Below are positions 42,185 through 52,379 of a stretch of 64,000 nt of DNA, piece by piece. Source of the DNA: Odontocerum albicorne (lineage: Eukaryota > Arthropoda > Insecta > Trichoptera > Odontoceridae); the NCBI GenBank assembly GCA_949825065.1, contig OX463859.1:11309606-11373605 (forward strand). Reading direction: 5' to 3'. A program made the position numbers and the translations under genes. The notes beneath the pieces were generated by a model. That model searched no databases. It saw only the letters and a list, made by a program, of their open reading frames with translations, and had not been told where the DNA came from. Every line of letters starts with the position of its first letter. Positions within the stretch are counted from its first letter, which is position 1.

Positions 42185-42320
42185 CCTGTTGTTTTTTATA
42201 TGTTTACCTGTTATGTTTCCATATTTATCTGTGGTTTTTCCATAAAAATCTGTTGTTGTTCCATATTCACCCGTTATTTTTCCATATTTACCTGTTTTTT
42301 TTTCCATATTTACCTGCTGT
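42185..42320. repeat. Degenerate 21-27 bp repeat
   Basis: Variable copies of 'tttccatatttacctgttg' separated by T runs, about six units. The minus-strand frame across it (MEKKTGKYGKITGEYGTTTD) reflects the repeat and not a gene. Confidence 0.75.
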
Positions 42321-43265
42321 TTTTCTATAAATTATATTTTTATGAAATTTTAAATCATGTATAAATAAATAAAAAAATTAAAATGTTATATACACACGTA
42401 ATAAGTAAGGAAACCTTTCATTACAGTGTCCATGTTTTTTTTAATATGCAACTTCTATGAGTTACTGTACATCGATTAAGTATATCCAAGTTACTAACTT
42501 ATTTAAAAGCTATTTTGTTAGTAGTTACGGCGCATAACATCCATGGCAGTTACCACAATGGGATATTCTCTCCTCGCCCCCATTGTCACTGGAGGCCTAC
42601 ATTTGGGTACCTTTACACCATACTCTATAGCCCCATTGACTTATATTAGGAGGACCACAATGGGGTGGCGGAATCACTACAAATAAGGGGAAATCGGAAA
42701 TTGATTGGGAAGTTTTAAGGGATGAACCGATATTTATGTTTTATGTAAAACATGATTTTTTATTTATTTAATTAGTATGAATGTTTGTGAATTCAATTTT
42801 ATTATATATTTCCGTCTTTCTGTATTTTTTTTGACTTGATTCGACCTCAAATATCTAGGCCTTTTTTTTTTAATTCGCGTTTTAATTCTCAATTTATTTT
42901 GTCAATTGTTCATCTCTCGTTAGTTTTAAATGTCCATATAATCTTGAAAAGTTTTTTTTTTTCGTTCTCTATGGATAGCTTTTTATAGATTCCTATATAC
43001 TTGCCTCGAACTGCTTATCGTAAATTATTGTTGCGCTATTAAGCAAGACAAAAAAGCGCTGTACAAAACATGCTTAACGAGAGGATGTGAGAAATTGAAC
43101 CTGCCAATCATCTTTGAAGTTTAATCTTTTTGGAATTTTGGGATGTATCTGTGTGTGCTTGCTAAAGTACAACATTTTGCACTCAAGAAACCAATACATA
43201 TAAAGGTGTATTTTATCCATAGGAAGATTGATAATCGTATTAGATCACAATGGATAAAAATACAT
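42321..43265. other. Stretch without recognised genes
   Basis: AT-rich except 42535-42700, which is GC-richer and contains CCCCATTG and CAATGGGG copies forming short inverted repeats (42579, 42631 and 42660 region). No protein motif found. Confidence 0.4.
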
Positions 43266-43269
43266 AATG

Positions 43270-43560
43270 AAAATTTAAAAAAAATATTTTTGACAACCCT
43301 GTTTTAATGACATTAAGGTAACATCCCCGATAATCGGTATGGAAGGGCGTGAAAAGCCAATGATGTATACCGCTTCTTTGACAACACAAAGCCTCTTTGC
43401 CTTTCCCCTCGAGGGGAAGTGCGAGCTGCTGTTGTCCTGCGACAATACCGACTCGACATAATGAAGAGATCTGGTTTGGCGCTTGGCAGATGGTTGTAGT
43501 AACCCTGTTTTTTGTGCCTCAATAATATGTTTTAAATAGAGACATGTATTCATTTATCCT
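43270..43560. other. GC-richer block, unassigned
   Basis: The minus strand is open in two frames (43275-43553 and 43313-43522) without known motifs. Base composition contrasts with the flanks. 'caaccctgtttt' occurs at both ends (43285 and about 43502), possibly marking a small inserted element of about 220 bp. Confidence 0.35.
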
Positions 43561-44000
43561 TCTCAACCTCCATGAACTTGATGGTATAACGCTTGACTTA
43601 GAGTTAAGTGCTTGTTTCCCGAAGAAAGACAAAAATGTGTTATTTGATAAAAGTCCTTTAACTTTTTTATAAATTTGTTTTAAACGGTCGCACCTTTACA
43701 AAAAATTTAATTTTGTTCATCATTATAAAAAAAATTATTCAAATGAAGACAGCGGTAACACAAACATTATGTTATAAGTATATTACATCAAAAATAAAAT
43801 TATCAAATACGTGGAGCCGAATGTACTCGAATAATAACAGCAGGTGATTATTCCGGAGATTTAGTGGTTTTTATGAAACTGGGAATGGGTTTCAGCCTGG
43901 AAGATGGGGGATATCTGGGAGTTATTCAGTTGCTTAAACCTCTCAGTACTACTTTTAATCTTAGTGGGTAGTTGTAAAAAATCTCACGTGGTAAAAATCC
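43561..44000. other. Stretch without recognised genes
   Basis: No gene. 'ttaacttagagttaa' near 43600 is a small inverted repeat. Confidence 0.35.
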
Positions 44001-44002
44001 TT

Positions 44003-44105
44003 CTAGGTTGTACTGTATACAACGAAAGTGTTATAGAACGCCCTTGAAAATAGTTTGCTCTCTAAACGGCGTTATGTAAATTGTCCTTTTATTTTATTTA
44101 TTTTT
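44003..44105 (+). repeat. SINE-type tail joined to one satellite monomer
   Basis: 'aggttgtactgtatacaacg' and 'aaagtgttata' are the SINE/LINE E tail terminus. The next bases, GAACGCCCTTGAAAATAGTT and CTCTCTAAACGGCGTTATGT, are a diverged single copy of the 105-bp satellite unit. This is one of two isolated monomers outside the array. Confidence 0.65.
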
Positions 44106-44249
44106 CAGTTCTTCGATCACATTTCACGCAACGTGAGCATGGAGATACTCATGGGCACTGACAATGTGAAAAGTCACAGGAGTAGAGCTGGAGCGATCAG
44201 ATCTAGAGTCCAATAGCTCTTTGAACAACGAAATGCAGTGAGGACTCAA

Positions 44250-44606
44250 GAAGAATATGGAAAACTTATAGAAATTTTAGTGTGGATCACGTTCCTCATC
44301 ATTAACACACAGAAGAAGACGATTTTTTCCAACTTACTAAAAAGATTTTAACGAGGCTCGTAAGGGAAATCTATAGTGAAACTGAGTTTTTTTTTAATGT
44401 TTGATATATGGGATGTGGACGTGAAAAAAGATTAAAAAGAGCTGAATAAATATTGTACGAATACATGCACTTAAAATACGTAGTGTGACAATGTATGATA
44501 GTATACGGAATAAAGATAAAAATGTGGACTTAAGATGAATCTGGTGTGTTGAATAAGATGAAGAACATTCTGAGATGATTTGGGTACGTGGGACGAATGA
44601 ATGAAT
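44250..44606 (+). pseudogene. LINE A C-terminal region, part 1
   Basis: Plus-strand phrases match LINE A: 'gtgggatgtggacgtgaaaaaag', 'acaatgtatgatagtatacg' (MYD.IR-like) and 'agaacattctgagatgattt' 'gggtacgtggg' (ILRxFGYVGR). It is interrupted at 44607 by palindromic element P3 and continues at 44896. Confidence 0.7.
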
Positions 44607-44624
44607 ATACTAACAAACAAATAT

Positions 44625-44877
44625 GTTGTTTATAGTTAAGGCATTAACGTTGTGGAGGTTTAAAAACATTGTAATTTATTTTTATCAAACACTGTTTATT
44701 TCACTTTTTTGTGACGGTATAACCCTACCGGTTTCAAGGCTTTCACCTCATCTTCAGGGGAGCGCAAACAAGTCTCGTTTGCGCTCCCCTGAAGATGAGG
44801 TGAAAGCCTTGAAACCGGTAGGGTTATACCGTCACAAAAAAGTGGACTAAACAGTGGTTGATAAAAATAAATTACAA
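44625..44877 (+). mobile_element. Palindromic element P, copy 3 (reference)
   Basis: 253 bp flanked by an exact 18-bp target duplication ATACTAACAAACAAATAT (44607-44624 and 44878-44895) inside LINE A. An asymmetric head ('tttatagttaaggcattaac') is followed by almost perfectly complementary arms of about 100 bp each, meeting at AAGTCTCGTT near 44777. Both arms contain CTGAAGA, stem, GAAA, C, CGGTA, loop, TACCG, TC, in opposite strands. There is no open frame. TSD length suggests target-primed reverse transcription and not DNA transposition. Confidence 0.9.
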
Positions 44878-44895
44878 ATACTAACAAACAAATAT

Positions 44896-45115
44896 ACTGT
44901 GTTAATGTCAGTGGAAGGAGTGTTACAGGAAGACCAAATAAAGTATAATTGGATCAAGGGAAGGATATTTTGAAACAAAGAAAATTTAGAAGTAAGAGAA
45001 AACGTAAGGTTAATACGAGAAGGTGTATGGATTTGAAAGAAACGAAATGCGTGATTTAAGATGGGAAAGTCTTCTCGCACCAGGAGGAAAGCGGCATGAT
45101 GGTACGTATTAATGT
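44896..45115 (+). pseudogene. LINE A C-terminal region, part 2 and 3' end
   Basis: Resumes LINE A: 'gtgttacaggaagaccaaat' (RPRK region), 'ggatattttgaaacaaag', 'gatttaagatgggaaagtc' and the terminal 'gcggcatgatggtacgtatt'. Together with 44250-44606 it gives the plus-strand version of the inverted tails elsewhere. Confidence 0.7.
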
Positions 45116-45534
45116 ATAGTATGTGTAAAATATTTGAAGCAATGGAAATCAGACCCGTAACCCCTGGGTTTGAAAACATGTGTCTTTCCACAGGTAAATT
45201 GTGGATTGGGTTTTTATATACATTCATAATTACGCAGTGTAAGAAAGAAGTCGTAAAAATGCAAATTATATTTTTAAATACACATGTATTGGCGGTTGGG
45301 TTTGCACGAGTATATGAATTGGCGGTTGAGTTTATGTTTTTTATGAATCAAAATCAAGGGTTCGACTCTTATGTATGAAATTAGGGTTGGCAAATTATTC
45401 TTTGACATTTTTAAATATATACATAATTGTATTATTTAAAATGCTAGTGCCTTAGTTTGTGTAAACTCATATTATTTTTAAAGTTACTTAAAACATTTTC
45501 TTAATGTAATTTATTTATGGATACTTCATTGTAA
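45116..45534. other. Stretch without recognised genes
   Basis: 'aatcagacccgtaacccctgggtttgaaaacatgtgtc' resembles the reverse of a SINE head (B box complement), but the rest is absent. A short 'attggcggttg' duplication occurs at 45290 and 45319. Confidence 0.35.
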
Positions 45535-45630
45535 ATACCATCTGACGGGTTTATTACAAGGTGGCAATCTCTTCCAACCAACCAGACAAAAGTAAATAAA
45601 GCAAGTTCTCGGTCGCAATCTAGTATAGAG
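45535..45630 (-). pseudogene. LINE E/SINE tail (inverted)
   Basis: 'gacgggtttattacaaggtg', 'gcaatctcttccaaccaacc', then 'agacaaaagtaaataaagca' and 'ggtcgcaat' match the LINE E 3' untranslated tail, including the part upstream of the SINE-shared segment. This is therefore LINE E and not a SINE. Confidence 0.65.
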
Positions 45631-45720
45631 GGAGACATTGGATCTACTATTGAATTACTCAACATATTAGATGAAAATGAAATCGGCCTCAAAAGTCTAC
45701 TCCTATCCGACGGAACATAA

Positions 45721-45838
45721 AGGTTAGTTTGATCTTATTGTCGCATCTCTGAGTCTTTGATCTGGTTGGTTATGATGGTTAGTTTGATCTTATTGTCGCA
45801 TCTCTGATTCTAAGTTATTGTCGCATCTCTGAGTCTAT
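45721..45838. repeat. Short tandem duplications
   Basis: 'ggttagtttgatcttattgt' plus 'cgcatctctga' occurs at 45722 and 45777, with a third partial copy at 45815. Confidence 0.85.
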
Positions 45839-46195
45839 ATTTTTCGGTTTCGGAGAATTTTTTTGTATCACTCATCCGGCCATCATTCGATGTATATATA
45901 CCTCTCTTCAGTGATTGTCACATATTTAAGGTCACCTCTTCTAACTTGAATATATTTCATGGTATACCAGTAACCAGATCTAGAATGATGTCATATTCCC
46001 TCAAAATTGTCGTTTACTGGAAATTACGCGTTGCTTATTATGACAATTTATTCAGCACATTTCGAAAGCATCAGTTCGTCGTCGGTGTTCATTTTTCGCA
46101 TGCCATTTATACGTACTGGCTGGCAGATATCAGTATCTTAACTTAACCATGTCTAGCATTCAAGCCGCGAGGTAGAATAATACAGATTTACATTT
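45839..46195. other. Stretch without recognised genes
   Basis: A 66-residue plus-strand frame (45946-46146) begins MNIFHGIPVTRSRM and shows no motif. The sequence is not visibly repeated in the window. Confidence 0.35.
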
Positions 46196-46770
46196 CGAAT
46201 TCAACTTTTTGCAAACCCATTCACCCTTTTGCAAATCAAATTCAATCTTTTGCAAATGAAATTTTACATGTTGCAAATCAAATTTAACATTTTGCAAATC
46301 AAATTCAACCTTTTGTTAACAAATTAAAAATGTTATGATCCATAGATGTGCATACAAGTATTTATTTAATATATAGTTATTAAATATTCATCATAATTAT
46401 GTATGCAAAAACTGACATACGTAGATAATTAATGACTTATTCTATAATGGTTCTCCTGCAGCAGCTGATGGTCATTTTATATTTGTCGATATTCATGTGA
46501 TAATTGTAACAATCTCTTTAGATAACAGTCGTAACAGTACTGATTGTATGTACATCTTTGTATTATAATTTTTTGAATTTGTTAACAAAAGGGTGAATTT
46601 AATTGACAAAAGGTTGAATTTGATTTGCAATAGGTTGAATTTGATTTGCAAAAGGTTGAATTTGATTTGCAAAAGGTTGAATTTGATTTGCTAAAGGTTG
46701 AATTTGATTTGCAAAAGGTTGAATTTTAATTGCAAGGGGGAATTTGGATTATCAAAAAGTTAAATTTGAT
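46196..46770. repeat. Inverted pair of 21-bp arrays with a spacer
   Basis: 46196-46325 holds about six units of CTTTTGCAAATCAAATTCAA type. 46571-46760 holds about nine units of the reverse complement, GGTTGAATTTGATTTGCAAA. The 245-bp spacer between them is unrelated and ordinary AT-rich DNA. Junctions GTTAACAAATT and AATTTGTTAACAA mirror each other, so the inversion point is symmetric. Confidence 0.92.
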
Positions 46771-46869
46771 AGCTAGAAATTTTCTTCAGCACATTTTCAA
46801 GTTGGTCAATGGACTTCTAGATTCAGCAGCTGCATTCAAGGAAGGGGCATGGGCAGAAATGACATTGAC

Positions 46870-47760
46870 ATAAACATACGTATCATCACGTCGTATTCCT
46901 TGCAGGGTAGGTAGAAAGGACAGAACTTTCGCCTTCTCTACATTCACGCTTCTCGCCATGCCAAACATTCTGTTATCCATCACTGTCACTTCATTTTCTT
47001 TCCAATCCAGGTCCACTTAACTAGGCCACGTTTGTATAGGTCTACCTCATCGACACACACCTTGCTATTCAATTTTGTATTCTCATTTAGTCATTCTTCC
47101 GTCGTTCATTCTCTTCACATGTACAAACCATCTTGAAGCTTCTTTCTTCAACGCATTTAAAAGATGCATTTTATCCACACTTTCATTTATGATATCTCCT
47201 TCCCATATTTATTCAGAAATTGACATTCTAAAAAATGTTCTTATTGCACGTGTCTCCACAGCATTCATCTTATGTTTGTTCCAAGTACAAGTTTCTCTTC
47301 GATACTTCAAGGTAGGCACCGACATACTATTATATAATATGTCATTTGTGCTGCTTTTGATATAGCGCAATTGGATATAACATTAAGTGTTCCATTTACC
47401 TAGTTCTCTATCGTTACCGTTTTTTTAATGTCACGTTAAACTCGCCCATCACACACATAAATATAAAACCTCAACCTAATTTAGTTTCTCTCAGTTAATC
47501 CATACATCACTTAATATTTTATCCACACCTCTTTCTGTAACCATAATCTTTGATTTCGCTACATTCATCTTCAAACTTTTTAGTAGACATATTTCAATAT
47601 TGCTAACTTCACGATTTAATTTTTAATTCTACTCCATGAAGGTAATAAATACATCGCAAACACTTTTTATCACACCTCATTGTATAATCCTCCTGATTTA
47701 TATTGTAATAAGTTATCAAACTCGAAACCTACTGGCGGAAGAGAGTGTATTAAACTTCGT
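46870..47760 (-). pseudogene. LINE A-like 3' half (inverted), second subfamily
   Basis: Plus strand: 'cgtatcatcacgtcgtattc' (3' terminus), 'gtcattcttccgtcgttc', 'attctcttcacatgtacaaa', 'tgcacgtgtctccacagc' and farther 'aatctttgatttcgctacat'. It is recognisably LINE A but more diverged than other copies. It reaches the region just short of the YADD box. Confidence 0.65.
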
Positions 47761-48080
47761 CAAATAATCGTGTTAATGAAGTAATGTTTCAAGGCAAACA
47801 AATTAATTTTTAACTAAACTAATTAATGTTTTTATATTTCAATCGAGCTATAGAACCTTGTAATTCTTAATCAGACGAGAGCATCGCGATCGATTAAAAC
47901 ATTTCAGTTGAACGCCGTTAAAACCGCACCTTTCAGTCAATCTATTCAGAATTCCATCTGATTCTGCTTGTTATTCTAATATATACAAATGTAGATGCGA
48001 TAGTTAACATATTTTGTAGTGTTATTAGTGTAACAAAAAAAAACTACAGGCATTCCCCTATTTCCCATCAATCTATAATA
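47761..48080. other. Stretch without recognised genes
   Basis: AT-rich with no feature found. Confidence 0.4.
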
Positions 48081-48085
48081 TAAAT

Positions 48086-48297
48086 TGCAATTCATTTTAT
48101 CAAACAGTGTTTATTCCACTTTATGTAACGGTATAACCCTACCGGTTTCAAGGTTTTCACCTTATTATCAGAAGAGCACAAACAAGACTCGGAAAACGGT
48201 AAGATTATACCGTTACATAAAGTGGAATAAATTGTGTTTGATATAACAAATTACAATGTCTTTAAGCCTGCACAATGTTAATGTTTTAACTATAAAT
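48086..48297 (-). mobile_element. Palindromic element P, copy 4 (inverted)
   Basis: Arms with GGTATAACCCTACCGGTTTC and the complement AAGATTATACCG, head 'gcctgcacaatgttaatg' at the right. The left arm's complement reads CTGATAA, AAGG, TGAAAA, CCTT, GAAA, so CUGANGA has one substitution. TSD not clear. Confidence 0.75.
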
Positions 48298-48318
48298 GAT
48301 ATAAGCGTAATGTGAATT

Positions 48319-48541
48319 GTTTTATAGTTAAGGCATTAACATTGTGGAGGTTTAAAGACATTGTAATTTGTTTAATCAAACACTGTTTATTTAACGGTAT
48401 AATGCTACCAGTTTTAAGATTTACATTTAACCATCATAGGTCCACTAACAAGACTCTGATAATGAGGTAAACATTTTGAAACCGATAGGGTTAAACCGTT
48501 ATATAAAGTGAAATAAATAGCGTTTGATAAAACAAATTACA
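48319..48541 (+). mobile_element. Palindromic element P, copy 5
   Basis: Head 'tttatagttaaggcattaac' then arms in plus orientation, more decayed ('acggtataatgctaccagtt'). Together with copy 4 it forms a head-to-head pair only 21 bp apart. The right arm reads CTGATAATGAGG...GAAACCGATAGG. Confidence 0.75.
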
Positions 48542-49524
48542 GTTCTTAATGTTTTTTTTCTAATCGGTAGCTAAGTTATTCTGGAAATTAAAAATAATGG
48601 CATTTGCATTATATACAATACAAAATGGCAAACTTATTGGAACATCAATTGGCAAAAACTATTTTTACTTAAATTGATGTAAGTGCTTGAATCACAGGGT
48701 ATCAAAATATGAAGTTTTGAGAAGATCAAACTGCGGTAACATCGAGATCTTGTTGTCCCGTGTTCACTTTTGATTTTGACACATAGCTTGTATGCCTAAA
48801 TACAAACTTCCAAGAAATTTCCTCTTTGGTGAACTGACAAAATACCGAAGAAATTAAAAATTTCCCAGTTTCATTAGTTATTGTATTTAAATATTTCATA
48901 ACAAATACCACTGATTTATTTTGTATTGTTATTGGTGGATATTTGTATTAACTTCATCACTAAAAAAACTTTAAATATTAGAAGTAAAAGACACCGAAAT
49001 CAAGGTATGCCTGTACGTAGAAAAAAACCCTTTCGGACCACCGGAGTATCTCTATTAAGATCAAAATGATAAATGGGTGCTGTGGTTAATTTAGAAATTA
49101 CTATGGGCATTAAGAGGGTCATTTTAACCCGGAATTACGAATATAAAGATGTTTCGGTAGGAATAAATTAACTAAGTGGTGGAATATATTGATTTTTTAA
49201 ATGATAATTAATGGTTAGTAATTGAATGGATTAAATGCCAAGATTAAGACGATACGATAGATTGAGATGGAAGCAAAGGTATCAATTTTTTGATCTGTAT
49301 CAGAACGAATTAGACCTGAGCATTGCAAATAAAAAAATACAAATTGTTCGTTTATAAATAGGATACATAAACATTTTTAATTTGAAGTTAACATAGTTTA
49401 TACTACTGATATAATATTTTAACTACTGAATTTTAAATCAACGATCAAATGATCTTTTTGATACAAAAAAACAACAACAAAAATAATTTATTGTAATATT
49501 TCCAACACCACATCATTGCTTGGA
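48542..49524. other. Stretch without recognised genes
   Basis: AT-rich. A 61-residue minus-strand frame (48726-48911) has no motif. Nothing else supported. Confidence 0.4.
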
Positions 49525-49880
49525 CCATGAAGTTCTATAAAAGCCAATAGCACCACAGCAATCCTCTAATCGCTACCTGGAGGCTTACTAGAGTAAGTCC
49601 GACCTATCTTTCCATTATAAACCTAAGCTTCCGAAGTATCATCTGTTGCCTGACTAGTCCACTATTTGATGGGAGAACCAAGGTCTGAATGAATGTGATG
49701 GAATACAAGAAGCTTAAACGAGTGGGTATATACTCGTATGTACGTGCAAAATAATTAAGTGGAAAAATTGTTATCTAGTTAAAAGATTATTAAAAATAAA
49801 ATGACTTGTAGGAAATTAAAATTCAGTTAGTTCACATTTATAATGTATACATTAGATGAGTTGTTAAAATATAAATTTGT
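49525..49880 (+). mobile_element. 5'-truncated Jockey-type fragment (second family)
   Basis: Starts ATGAAGTTCTATAAAAGCCA, as at 19384. The coding part is frameshifted but recognisable ('cttccgaagtatcatctgtt' then 'gcctgactagtccac'). It is followed by the same 3' untranslated region ('gtctgaatgaatgtgatgg', 'attgttatctagtt'). Confidence 0.8.
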
Positions 49881-50094
49881 ATGTATTTGTATGCACAGAT
49901 AATCCCAGACTTACTGCGAACCCAAAGAAAGAAAATAAAAATAGGTCGAAATTTTGACAAAACAAAAATAAACTGGAAAACGATGTTGCGAAGAATTTTG
50001 AAATCAAACGAACGGTTGCAGTCCGGTTTTGTTGGACTATTATATTTATGTATGTTTATATGAAGAAGATACCTCACTGAGGGTGAAAATGAGA

Positions 50095-50310
50095 ATAAAG
50101 GTGGACGCACTCGAGATATGATGCTGGAGACACATGCTGAGGATACCTTGGACGACGCACCATTTATCCATCATCCAACAACTTGGCATTCAGGACTGGC
50201 TGACCACACTTCCATATTTTGTCATATTGTACTCTGAGAAGAAGAGAGTTGACCTTATTGGATTGATTTGATTAAGAAAAGCATAATTATACAAAACAGA
50301 AGAAGACTTA
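50095..50310 (+). pseudogene. LINE C-terminal fragment (LINE D-related)
   Basis: The plus strand reads CWRHMLRIPWTTHHLSIIQQ then LGIQDWLTTLPYF. This is the 'emRCwRRmLrIpWt..rtN..il..l' block of LINEs related to LINE D. Stops precede it. A possible continuation (50430-50500, RRPSE-like) is too decayed to assign. Confidence 0.65.
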
Positions 50311-50684
50311 AGTTAACTTAATGACGATATAATGGTTCGATTCAAGGGAATGATATGGCAACAAGCTGATCATTTTGCAAGGATGATAAATCAATAGTGA
50401 ACAAGCACTGTCAATTCAATGGTTTCCTAGCGACCATCAGAAGTTCAAAGGCTGTCAGAGGACGGTATAAAATAGAAAGGAAAGACCTCTATCATGAAGT
50501 GCATAGACAACGGGTGACAGTGAATTATGATCATAGAAAGTTCATGTTTAATATAAACAATTGAATACACATAGTCGTTTTTTTTATTATTGGGTTAGTT
50601 TTATTGAATTCATCGTTTGATTTATATATTTATTAAAAATATACTTATTATTAATAATTAATTATTATTATTACAAAATTACAA
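50311..50684. other. Stretch without recognised genes
   Basis: AT-rich. May include more of the LINE fragment, but no frame is readable. Confidence 0.35.
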
Positions 50685-50930
50685 TTTATATAGCGCCGTT
50701 TAGAAAACAAACGTTCCTCAATGGTGTTCTTACTCAGGACACAGACCCATTTTTTATTAATAGATTAAAAATATATTTTCCTTGAGTGTTAGGACAAAAA
50801 TAAGGTAGATGTGGCCATTAGATTAGGCACTTATCCACATATACATAACATATTTTGTTAAGAAAAGCATGATTGATAAGAAAACCGCTAAAAACTTACC
50901 TAGAGAAGATGAACTAAAAAACAATCTTAG
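50685..50930 (-). repeat. CR1-like LINE 3' tail with the single-copy satellite precursor
   Basis: Reading the plus strand, 'tatatagcgccgtttagaaa', 'acaaacg', 'gttcttactcaggacacaga' and 'cccattttttatt' align end to end with the complement of the 105-bp satellite unit. The homologous place in the other LINE copy is 63640-63700. The following 'gtagatgtggccattag' matches 63738 ('atagctgcggccattat'). Confidence 0.7.
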
Positions 50931-51893
50931 TAGATCTTCCGATATATAGTATGTTTGTACCACACGTGGCTTTATGTTAGGTGTAGTGTAGTGCTCGTGT
51001 ACAATCATAAGTTAGTATAGTAGATCTTCCGATATATGTTAGTACCACACGTGGCTTTATGTTAGGTGTAGTGTAGTGCTCATGTACAATCATAACTTAG
51101 TAGATCTTCCGATATATGTTAGTACCACACGTGGCTTTATGTTAGGTGTAGTGTAGTGCTCATGTACAATCATAACTTAGTAGATCTTCCGATATATGTT
51201 AGTACCACACGTGGCTTTATGTTAGGTGTAGTGTAGTGCTCATGTACAATCATAACTTAGTAGATCTTCCGATATATGTTAGTACCACACGTGGCTTTAT
51301 GTTAGGTGTAGTGTAGTGCTCATGTACAATCATAACTTAGTAGATCTTCCGATATATGTTAGTACCACACGTGGCTTTATGTTAGGTGTAGTGTAGTGCT
51401 CATGTACAATCATAACTTAGTAGATCTTCCGATATATTTTAGTACCACACGTGGCTTTATGTTAGGTGTAGTGTAGTGCTCATGTACAATCATAACTTAG
51501 TAGATCTTCCGATATATGTTAGTACCACACGTGGCTTTATGTTAGGTGTAGTGTAGTACTCATGTACAATCATAACTTAGTAGATCTTCCGATATATGTT
51601 AGTACCACACGTGGCTTTATGTTAGGTGTAGTGTAATGCTCATGTACAATCATAACTTAGTAGATCTTCCGATATATTTTAGTACCACACGTGGCTTTAT
51701 GTTAGGTGTAGTGTAGTGCTCATGTACAATCATAACTTAGTAGATCTTCCGATATATGTTAGTACCACACGTGGCTTTATGTTAGGTGTAGTGTAGTGCT
51801 CATGTACAATCATAACTTAGTAGATCTTCCGATATATGTTAGTACCACACGTGGCTTTATGTTAGGTGTAGTGTAGTACTCATGTACAATCAT
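50931..51893. repeat. 80-bp tandem array, 12 copies
   Basis: TAGATCTTCCGATATATGTT followed by 'agtaccacacgtggctttat' and 'gttaggtgtagtgtagtgct'. It starts at 50931, then 51021 and every 80 bp to 51821. Copies 3-12 are almost identical; the first is 10 bp longer. The same segment is present once in the other CR1-like LINE copy (63866-63940), so the array is an in-place amplification of LINE tail sequence. Confidence 0.97.
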
Positions 51894-52040
51894 AAATTTT
51901 GATAAAATCTCCCAAAAAGGGTTGTATTCAATTGCTTCCTAAAGCTGCGCATACCACTCATATCTCTAGCACTACGAGATACATTATTTTTCACTACAGG
52001 ACTGGTCATAACAAAAACTCGATCATTGTATCGGACTTAA
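51894..52040 (-). pseudogene. CR1-like LINE C-terminal fragment
   Basis: Homologous to 62703-62830 and 63940-64000: CCCAAAAAGGGTTG, 'ttcctaaagctgcgcatacc', 'actcatatctc'. In the better copy the minus strand encodes the LINE protein C terminus. Similarity fades near 52035, where Jockey-associated sequence begins. Confidence 0.65.
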
Positions 52041-52261
52041 GCGTCACCTAAAATATATTATTTATTTGTAATTGCTGCGTACCTATTGTAATGAAATGTT
52101 TCTTATACGTGGCCTTCGTAATAGTCACTATAAAAAGTTAGATGGCCCATGCAAGCGAGGAACGCGCGATATACATAGTATCGAGCAAGCCATGACGGCA
52201 TACACGGGTGAATAAAGGGGCTTACGATGAGCGATGGGCTGCACATAAGGAATGAAAAATT

Positions 52262-52379
52262 ACATCATTCAGTGATTATAAACAATTTTAACAGTGAGAG
52301 CGAATCGAACGCTAATTGTGATCAGTGCTAGTGCCGGGAGTGCGGGTGTTTCGACTGCGGACGGCGCGAAAAGACGCTT
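52262..52379 (+). promoter_or_regulatory. Probable Jockey 5' untranslated region / internal promoter
   Basis: CATTCAGTG (about 52266-52274) and GATCAGTGC (about 52319-52327) both fit an arthropod initiator (TCAGT). Jockey-type elements are known to start transcription at their first base from an initiator with a downstream element. A GGACG near 52359 sits about 30 bases after the second initiator and could serve as a downstream element. No TATA box. Which one is used cannot be told. Confidence 0.35.
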
